Origin: Methylophaga nitratireducenticrescens
GTDB taxonomy: Bacteria; Pseudomonadota; Gammaproteobacteria; Nitrosococcales; Methylophagaceae
Length of the DNA stretch: 64,000 bases
NCBI RefSeq assembly: GCF_000260985.4
Contig: NC_017857.3
Span: 1,488,001-1,552,000 of the forward strand
Direction: 5' to 3'
Shown: positions 58,295-64,000 of the stretch, piece after piece
Position numbering within the stretch: the stretch's first letter is position 1
Layout of the letters: each line of letters begins with the position of its first letter
The notes under the pieces: generated by a model
What the model saw: the letters and a program-made list of their open reading frames with translations, nothing else
The model's database searches: none
Told to the model about the DNA's origin: nothing
Position numbers and translations under genes: made by a program

Positions 58295-59068
58295 ATGAAA
58301 ATGTTGGAAATAAAAAATTTACACGCATCAATTGAGGGCAAAGAGATTCTGCGTGGTATTAATTTGACGGTTAATGCTGGCGAAGTCCATGCCATCATGG
58401 GTCCCAATGGAGCTGGTAAAAGTACGCTGTCCAATGTTTTAACCGGTCGTGAAGGCTATGAGATCACGAAAGGGGAAGTCATCTATAAAGGTGAAAACCT
58501 GCTGGAATTAGAACCTGAAGAGCGTGCCAGACGCGGCGTGTTTCTGGCTTTTCAGTATCCGGTAGAAATTCCTGGCGTCAGCAATATCTATCTGCTTAAA
58601 GCAGCATTAAATGCCATTCGTAAACATCAGGGGTTGGAAGATCTTGATGCCATCGATTTCCTGACGCTGGTCCGCAGCAAAATGGCGTTGGTTAAAATGG
58701 ATGAACAGTTTTTACACCGCAGTGTGAATGAAGGTTTCTCCGGCGGAGAGAAAAAACGTAATGAAATCCTGCAAATGGCCTTGCTGGAACCGCAACTGGC
58801 CATTATGGATGAAACCGATTCAGGGCTGGATATTGATGCGCTGCGTACCGTTTCTGAAGGCGTTAATGCGCTGCGCAACCCAGAACGTTCATTTGTGATG
58901 ATTACTCATTACCAGCGTTTACTGGATTACATTGTGCCTGATTTTGTACACGTATTGTCTGAAGGGCGCATTGTTAAATCCGGTGATAAGGAACTGGCAA
59001 AAGAACTGGAAAAATCCGGCTACAGTTGGGTGCATGACGCACCAGAGCCGGAAGGGCAGCCAGCATGA
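58295..59068 (+). CDS. sufC: SUF ATPase SufC
   Basis: 257-residue ABC-type ATPase. Walker [16 protein letters not shown], the signature [17 protein letters not shown] and Walker [17 protein letters not shown] are intact. It powers conformational changes of SufBD. The start is ATG 58295 ([13 protein letters not shown]) or ATG two codons on. It overlaps sufD by 4 bases. Confidence 0.97.
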   Translation: MKMLEIKNLHASIEGKEILRGINLTVNAGEVHAIMGPNGAGKSTLSNVLTGREGYEITKGEVIYKGENLLELEPEERARRGVFLAFQYPVEIPGVSNIYLLKAALNAIRKHQGLEDLDAIDFLTLVRSKMALVKMDEQFLHRSVNEGFSGGEKKRNEILQMALLEPQLAIMDETDSGLDIDALRTVSEGVNALRNPERSFVMITHYQRLLDYIVPDFVHVLSEGRIVKSGDKELAKELEKSGYSWVHDAPEPEGQPA

Positions 59069-60369
59069 AAATGTTAAAAGAAATTTATACTGACTTCTCT
59101 GCTGTAGCAAACAGCCGAGACATTATGGTAGCTGACAATGCTCGCTGGAAAAGCTTGCGTGAACAAGCTCAATATCAGTTTGAGCGAATGGGCTTACCCG
59201 GCAGAAAAGAAGAGGATTGGAAATACACCAGCCTGTGGCAGCTGGGACAGGAAGAGTTCAGACATAGGGTAGTTCAACCCGGCTTTGTTGAAACTCATGA
59301 GTTAAAACTTGTGGTTGATGCTTATCGCATAGTGATCATTGACGGTCGGGTAGATTTAACAGCATCGTCTATCGCTCAGCTGCCAAGTGGCCTAACGTTA
59401 ACGCCTTTATCCAAATCTATTGAGCGTGCTAGTGAATTCCTAAACCGGCAAATTAATATGGAAAAACCTGGCTTTAACGCAATAAATACCATGTTGATGA
59501 ATGAAGGTGTATTTATTGAAGTGGCCGCCAACACCAAAATAGATAAACCGATTGAGTTAATTGTAGCGAACAGCGGCCATACGCCGCATTATGCAATGCA
59601 TTTACGTCATGTCATTGTGCTTGGAAAAGGCAGTCAGGCAACTTTTATTGAAACCTATGCCGGAAATAATGAAGCCAATGGTTTAACCGATGTAGTAACT
59701 GAAATAAGTCTGGCTGAAAACGCCGAACTGTTTCACTACAAATTACAGCGTGAATCACTGGATCATTATCATGTCGCCACCATGGCCGCCACACAAGCTG
59801 CTGACAGTAAATGGCATAACACCAATATTTCACTTGGTGCAAAACTCGCCAGAAATGATGTTCATAGTCAATTAGTGGGAGAACAATCCCATGTGACGAT
59901 GAATGGCCTGTATTTGGTGACAGGTGAACAGCATGTGGATAATCACACCCGCATTGATCATAGTGTGCCTAACACCACCAGTGAAGAAGTTTACAAAGGC
60001 GTATTGGATGAACAAAGCCATGCGGTATTTAACGGCAAAGTGATTGTGCATAAAGATGCCCAGAAAACCGATGCCAATCAAAGCAATCGCAATTTACTGC
60101 TGTCACGTGGTTGTGAAATTGATACCAAGCCGGAAATGGAAATCTATGCTGATGATGTCAAATGCGGACATGGCAGCGCGGTAGGGCAAATCAACGAAGA
60201 TCAACTGTTTTTCCTGCGTAGCCGTGGCCTTGACGAAGTCAGTGCCCGCAGTTTGCTGACTTTTGCTTTTGCCGTGGACGTAATTGAACGCATTGCTAAT
60301 CAGGAACTTAAACAATCAATTACCAAGGTGATTGAAAAGCGGTTACCTAAAGGTGGTACGCATGAGTAA
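59065..60369 (+). CDS. sufD: Fe-S cluster assembly protein SufD
   Basis: 434 residues, SufB paralogue. The N-terminal helical part [18 protein letters not shown] and the beta-helix core with [34 protein letters not shown] and [23 protein letters not shown], including the catalytic-site His region, are typical. Overlaps sufC and sufS. Confidence 0.97.
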   Translation: MKMLKEIYTDFSAVANSRDIMVADNARWKSLREQAQYQFERMGLPGRKEEDWKYTSLWQLGQEEFRHRVVQPGFVETHELKLVVDAYRIVIIDGRVDLTASSIAQLPSGLTLTPLSKSIERASEFLNRQINMEKPGFNAINTMLMNEGVFIEVAANTKIDKPIELIVANSGHTPHYAMHLRHVIVLGKGSQATFIETYAGNNEANGLTDVVTEISLAENAELFHYKLQRESLDHYHVATMAATQAADSKWHNTNISLGAKLARNDVHSQLVGEQSHVTMNGLYLVTGEQHVDNHTRIDHSVPNTTSEEVYKGVLDEQSHAVFNGKVIVHKDAQKTDANQSNRNLLLSRGCEIDTKPEMEIYADDVKCGHGSAVGQINEDQLFFLRSRGLDEVSARSLLTFAFAVDVIERIANQELKQSITKVIEKRLPKGGTHE

Positions 60370-61585
60370 TTTGAACATTAATACCATTCGTGCGGACTTT
60401 CCGATCCTGCATCAGGAAATTAATGGCTATCCATTGGTGTATCTGGATAATGCGGCCACCAGCCAGAAACCACGTCAGGTCATTGATGCAGTCAGTCATT
60501 ATTATCTGCACGATAATGCCAACATTCACCGTGGTGTGCATAAATTAAGTCAACGTGCTACTGATTTATACGAGGCAGCACGTAGTAAAGTTCGCCAGTT
60601 TGTAAATGCCAATTCGGATAAAGAAATCATCTTTACCCGTGGTGCGACTGAAGCGATTAATCTGGTAGCGCAAAGCTTTGTCAGACCAAAGCTGCAGGCA
60701 AATGATGAAATCCTGATCAGTCATCTGGAACATCACGCCAATATTGTGCCGTGGCAGATATTATGTGAACAGACCGGTGCCAAACTGAAAGTTATTCCGA
60801 TGACCCAGACAGGTGAATTGGATTTAACCCATTTTGATGACATGCTGACTGAACGCACGAAGATTCTGGCTATCGGCCAGGTCTCCAATGCACTGGGCAC
60901 CATCAATCCAGTTAAAACCATGACTGAAAAAGCCCGTGCGAAGAATATTCCGGTATTAATTGATGGCGCACAGGCAGTACCGCATATGACAGTTGATGTG
61001 CAGGATCTGGATTGCGATTTTTATGTGTTTTCCGGTCATAAAATGTTTGCTCCGACCGGTATCGGTGCGTTGTATGGTCGTGAAGCATTATTGAATGCCA
61101 TGCCGCCTTATCAGGGTGGTGGCGATATGATTTTATCGGTGAGTTTCGATAAAACCATTTATAACGAGTTGCCCGCCAAGTTTGAAGCCGGCACACCCCA
61201 TATTGCCGGGGTGATTGGACTGGGTGCCGCGATTGATTACATGTGGCAGGTCGGCATCGACAATATTGCCGCTCAGGAACACCATTTACTGGAGATTGCC
61301 ACACGTAAAATTGAGGCTTTGCCTGGTGTAAACATCATCGGCACGGCAGTTGAAAAAGCGGCCGTGATTTCTTTCATGATCGAAGGGGTGCATCCGCATG
61401 ATGTCGGAACCATTTTTGATCAACAAGGTGTGGCCATTCGCACCGGGCATCACTGCGCCCAGCCGGTAATGGAGTTTTACGATATTCCAGCAACGGCTCG
61501 TGCTTCTTTTGCGTTTTATAACTCGGAAGAAGAAGTGGATGCACTGATCCATGCCATTCAGAAAACACAGGAGCTTTTTGCCTGA
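60362..61585 (+). CDS. sufS: Cysteine desulfurase SufS
   Basis: 407 residues, PLP-dependent group-II desulfurase. I start at ATG 60362 ([16 protein letters not shown]), overlapping sufD by 8 bases. Motifs: YLDNAATSQKPRQV, RGATEAINLVAQS, the PLP lysine in FSGHKMFAPTGIGALYG and the active Cys near residue 360 in RTGHHCAQPVMEFY. It supplies sulfur with SufU, encoded next, rather than SufE. Confidence 0.97.
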   Translation: MSNLNINTIRADFPILHQEINGYPLVYLDNAATSQKPRQVIDAVSHYYLHDNANIHRGVHKLSQRATDLYEAARSKVRQFVNANSDKEIIFTRGATEAINLVAQSFVRPKLQANDEILISHLEHHANIVPWQILCEQTGAKLKVIPMTQTGELDLTHFDDMLTERTKILAIGQVSNALGTINPVKTMTEKARAKNIPVLIDGAQAVPHMTVDVQDLDCDFYVFSGHKMFAPTGIGALYGREALLNAMPPYQGGGDMILSVSFDKTIYNELPAKFEAGTPHIAGVIGLGAAIDYMWQVGIDNIAAQEHHLLEIATRKIEALPGVNIIGTAVEKAAVISFMIEGVHPHDVGTIFDQQGVAIRTGHHCAQPVMEFYDIPATARASFAFYNSEEEVDALIHAIQKTQELFA

Positions 61586-62031
61586 TGAGTGATTTAAGAG
61601 AGCTTTACCAGCAAGTGATCATGGATCACAACAAGCGTCCGCGTAATTTTCGTGAAATCGAACATGCCAACCATCTGGCGCATGGCAATAATCCGTTATG
61701 TGGTGACAAGCTGGTGGTTTACGTCAAACTTGAAGGTGACGTCATTGAAGATGTCAGCTTCAAGGGCAGTGGCTGTGCTATCTCCATGGCCTCTGCATCA
61801 CTGATGACAGAAGCGCTGAAAGGCAAAACGCTGGAGGAAGCCCAGGCCATTTATGATCAGGTTCATAAGTCACTGACCGGTGAAGAGACGGATCGAAACC
61901 TGCTGGGCAAGCTGGAAGTGTTAAGTGGTGTGAAAGAGTTTCCGGCACGGGTAAAATGCGCGACTTTGTCCTGGCATACCGTGCATGCAGCGATAGACAG
62001 CGACCACGATATTTCGATTAGTACTGAGTAA
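61585..62031 (+). CDS. sufU: SufU-type sulfur acceptor (NifU/IscU-like)
   Basis: 148 residues. The three ligand cysteines are C39 (NPLCGDK), C64 (GSGCAIS) and C125 (RVKCATLSWHT), with Asp41 as the fourth ligand. The insertion between C64 and C125 (the YDQVHKSLTGEE region) is the SufU feature that separates it from IscU. It relays sulfur from SufS. Starts on the sufS stop (TGATGAG). Confidence 0.95.
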   Translation: MSDLRELYQQVIMDHNKRPRNFREIEHANHLAHGNNPLCGDKLVVYVKLEGDVIEDVSFKGSGCAISMASASLMTEALKGKTLEEAQAIYDQVHKSLTGEETDRNLLGKLEVLSGVKEFPARVKCATLSWHTVHAAIDSDHDISISTE

Positions 62032-62035
62032 TATT

Positions 62036-62371
62036 ATGAATGACAATCAGGTACATCCTTTTACCGCAGAAGACTTGAAAGAAGACGTGATCGAGATGCT
62101 CAAAACCATCTACGATCCAGAAATCCCGGTCAATATCTATGAACTGGGATTGATTTACCAGATTGACGTCAGCGACTCCGGAAATGTGGTGATTCAAATG
62201 ACGCTTACTGCTCCCGGTTGCCCGGTTGCACAAACTTTTCCAGGCGATGTGGAAAACAAGATCCGCAGTATCGATGGGGTTAATAAGGTGCATGTCGAAC
62301 TGGTCTGGGATCCACCCTGGACACGCGATCAAATGAGTGAAGCTGCGCAATTGCAACTGGGTATGTTCTGA
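62036..62371 (+). CDS. sufT: SufT, DUF59/MIP18-family Fe-S maturation protein
   Basis: 111 residues of the DUF59 family: LKTIYDPEIPVNIYELGLIYQIDV and the conserved Cys in TAPGCPVAQTFP. SufT-type proteins help mature Fe-S targets under high demand. It is the last gene of the sufR-B-C-D-S-U-T operon, 4 bases after sufU. Confidence 0.94.
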   Translation: MNDNQVHPFTAEDLKEDVIEMLKTIYDPEIPVNIYELGLIYQIDVSDSGNVVIQMTLTAPGCPVAQTFPGDVENKIRSIDGVNKVHVELVWDPPWTRDQMSEAAQLQLGMF

Positions 62372-62404
62372 AGCCGCCCGGTTGAAAGCGAATCGAATTC
62401 AGGC

Positions 62405-62439
62405 AAAAAAAAACCGTGGATAATCAATTTATCCACGGT
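62405..62439 (-). terminator. Strong minus-strand terminator without a minus-strand gene
   Basis: A perfect 11-bp stem ACCGTGGATAA/TTATCCACGGT with loop of 5 bases is followed by T8 on the minus strand. On the plus strand no T-run follows, so it is not a good SUF terminator. It would end a transcript entering from 62440-62811. Confidence 0.75.
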
Positions 62440-62811
62440 AACTCAGATCGCATGACCAATCTGAAGAGGTAACTAACTTTACGACTACAGTAAGCAACTA
62501 TTTCAGGGCTTCGCCCCGAGAGAATCTCATTAGCAAGCTGTCGAAGTTAATCATAGTGATCTCAATGCTCGCCGCATATAGGAGGAATTCCTTTTTATTC
62601 TCCAGTAAAGCCATTAATTTTGATTATTTAAAAATCCCTCCTCATCATCAAAATCCAAATTATTTTCTGCCTGTAAGCTGTCATAAATTTCACTCCCAAA
62701 ATAAATAGGGATTTTTTCCTAATGCCTAACAGGAAGTCCTTCTCCTATTATGTGCGCACTTTTCCATCAGTTTTTAGGGCGAGACAGTTGCCGTCATCAG
62801 GAGAATAAGAA
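62440..62811. other. Gene-free region, possible minus-strand small RNA
   Basis: 372 bases without a convincing protein gene. On the minus strand, ending at the terminator at 62405, are a GGGGCGAAGCCC hairpin and a 17-codon-or-shorter frame (MINFDSLLMRF...). On the plus strand is a palindrome at 62706 and the AGGAG before the next gene. Confidence 0.4.
62706..62722. promoter_or_regulatory. Near-palindrome TAGGGATTTTTTCCTAA
   Basis: It resembles the palindrome upstream of the TonB receptor gene (TAGG then a T-run then CCTAAT) with one extra base in the centre. It lies 90 bases before the glycosyltransferase start. Confidence 0.35.
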
Positions 62812-64000
62812 GTGAGTGACACCGCAGAAAACCCCGGCTTTAAAATAAACAAAATCACCATGCTGGCCTGTGGCCTGCTCGCTCTGGTCTGTGTGGTACC
62901 GTTTCTGATTCCCCATCATCGGATCCCGCTGACCACTTTTTACAATCAGTGGGCTGCCATCGCGCTAAGCACATTGGCCATCATTTTTCTGTTACACAAG
63001 CGATCCTGGAAAGCGATGCAGATCCCCTGGCTCGCGCTTGCACCTTTGGGATTATGGGGCATTGTGTTGATTCAGTATCAACTGGGGTTCTTTGGTTACT
63101 GGCAGCAAACATTTTTAATCAGTCTGTTGCTGTTATGGGCTTCGCTGCTGATAGTCGTTGGGGCGCAGTTAAAACAACTCGTCACGATGGAAAAACTGGT
63201 GCCGGTTCTGGGGTGGGCATTCGTTATTGGCGGGCTGTTATCGGCATTTATTGTTGTATTGCAATATATCGGCTGGGACGATTCAGGATTCATCCTACGC
63301 CACAAATCAGGTGGCTTCGCGGCCAACCTCGGTCAGGTCAATCATTTGGCAACCTATTTGGGAATCGCGCTGGGCTCTTTGTTATATCTGTATCTGAGCC
63401 GGCGAATAAACATCTGGGCAGTGGCAATTACCGCCATCGTTTTTCTGATTGCTCTTGCTTTAACCGGCCAACGTATGAGCTGGCTATATGTGGTCTTATT
63501 GTCAGTTGGTGGCTGGCTGGTCGCCAGAAAATCTACCCAGTGGCATATTCACTTTGTCTCCAGTCGACTGTTATGGCTGATTCCGATATTTATTGTGGTG
63601 CAGCTTCTGTTGCCTCTGCTAAGTATGGAGATGCCAGCGATGCCTGCTGAACGGATCGCGGCCTCGATGAAAGGTGAATCGATACGGTTACTCCTGTTGC
63701 AACAGGCGTGGGAAATGTTTATCCAGCATCCTCTCTGGGGCGTCGGTTGGGGGCAGTTTGGCTGGCATAACTTTGAAATGACGCAACAGTATCCAGGACT
63801 ACAAGGCTATGCCGACCATGCGCATAACCTGTTGTTACATCTGCTGGCTGAAACCGGCATTTTTGGCGGTTTGATTTTGTTATCAGCCATTGTGTACTGG
63901 TTCTGGCAGCAGCGCGGGGTCGTGATCTCGGCAGAGCGCTGGTGGCTGTATGCCACTCTGGCGGTGTTTGCCATACACAGCCTGCTTGAATATCCGTTGT
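62812..64000 (+). CDS. PglL/WaaL-like O-oligosaccharyltransferase, 3' partial
   Basis: At least 396 residues, cut by the window end. GTG start with AGGAG ten bases upstream. About ten membrane helices alternate with loops. The Wzy_C region has GVGWGQFGWH and YADHAHNLLLHLLAETGIFGG, the histidine-containing loop characteristic of PglL, followed by HSLLEYPL. PglL enzymes transfer lipid-linked glycans to pilins and other secreted proteins; WaaL ligases are the alternative. No pilin gene is adjacent in the window. Confidence 0.85.
   Translation, partial: MSDTAENPGFKINKITMLACGLLALVCVVPFLIPHHRIPLTTFYNQWAAIALSTLAIIFLLHKRSWKAMQIPWLALAPLGLWGIVLIQYQLGFFGYWQQTFLISLLLLWASLLIVVGAQLKQLVTMEKLVPVLGWAFVIGGLLSAFIVVLQYIGWDDSGFILRHKSGGFAANLGQVNHLATYLGIALGSLLYLYLSRRINIWAVAITAIVFLIALALTGQRMSWLYVVLLSVGGWLVARKSTQWHIHFVSSRLLWLIPIFIVVQLLLPLLSMEMPAMPAERIAASMKGESIRLLLLQQAWEMFIQHPLWGVGWGQFGWHNFEMTQQYPGLQGYADHAHNLLLHLLAETGIFGGLILLSAIVYWFWQQRGVVISAERWWLYATLAVFAIHSLLEYPL

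Overview
The window looks like a chromosome segment of a marine, methylotrophic gammaproteobacterium, most probably Methylophaga or a close relative. This is inferred from gene content: the end of an ectoine operon with its own aspartokinase (salt tolerance), an mxaRSACKL methanol dehydrogenase maturation operon with an adjacent two-component system, a lone pqqA, and a gammaproteobacterial housekeeping order (accA-tilS-pyrG-kdsA-eno-ftsB-ispD-ispF-truD). No database search was possible.

Layout. 1-3736: ectB (5' cut by the window edge), ectC, ask and a membrane TPR protein. 3761-14531: a lipid-modification locus. On the minus strand are a chalcone-isomerase-like gene and an NTF2/SnoaL-like gene split by an 836-bp IS5-family (IS427-type) element. 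On the plus strand are a fatty-acid desaturase, an FAD oxidoreductase, DUF1365, a CFA-synthase-like methylase, DUF2878 and a DUF1295-methyltransferase fusion, then a histidine kinase with a convergent response regulator. 14632-16204: bfd and bfr with Fur-like boxes, and tRNA-Leu(CAA). 16332-22610: queA, trmJ, cysE, a reduced isc locus (iscR, a cysteine desulfurase, iscA) behind a strong IscR site, and bioA. 22725-25257: orphan pqqA, ahpC and ahpF. 25282-33010: an MxaYX-like two-component pair divergent from mxaRSACKL, with a perfect 11-bp inverted repeat between them. 33467-50993: L,D-transpeptidase, nagZ, dnaE, pilU, accA, tilS, pyrG, kdsA, eno, ftsB, ispDF, truD, a DUF1223 protein and cysG. 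51136-55733: TonB-dependent receptor, nadC, ampD and an FKBP isomerase. 56290-62371: a complete SUF operon (regulator, sufB, C, D, S, U, T). 62812-64000: the start of a PglL/WaaL-like O-oligosaccharyltransferase, cut by the window end.

How parts fit together. The mxa genes encode the MoxR-type ATPase, vWA proteins and periplasmic factors that mature the PQQ/calcium methanol dehydrogenase, whose structural genes are not in this window; pqqA encodes the PQQ precursor peptide. The isc fragment lacks iscU, hscBA and fdx, so the SUF operon is the only complete Fe-S assembly system here. The lipid locus is the best candidate for poorly described biology. Its first methylase lacks two residues needed for cyclopropane formation in E. 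coli Cfa, and it sits with a desaturase and an FAD oxidoreductase, which suggests a methyl-branched or further oxidised fatty acid rather than a cyclopropane.

Three copies of a short non-coding element with near-identical terminal inverted repeats (17366, 39766, 55774) lie between genes. One copy's right end overlaps the trmJ start and another ends just before the accA -10 box.
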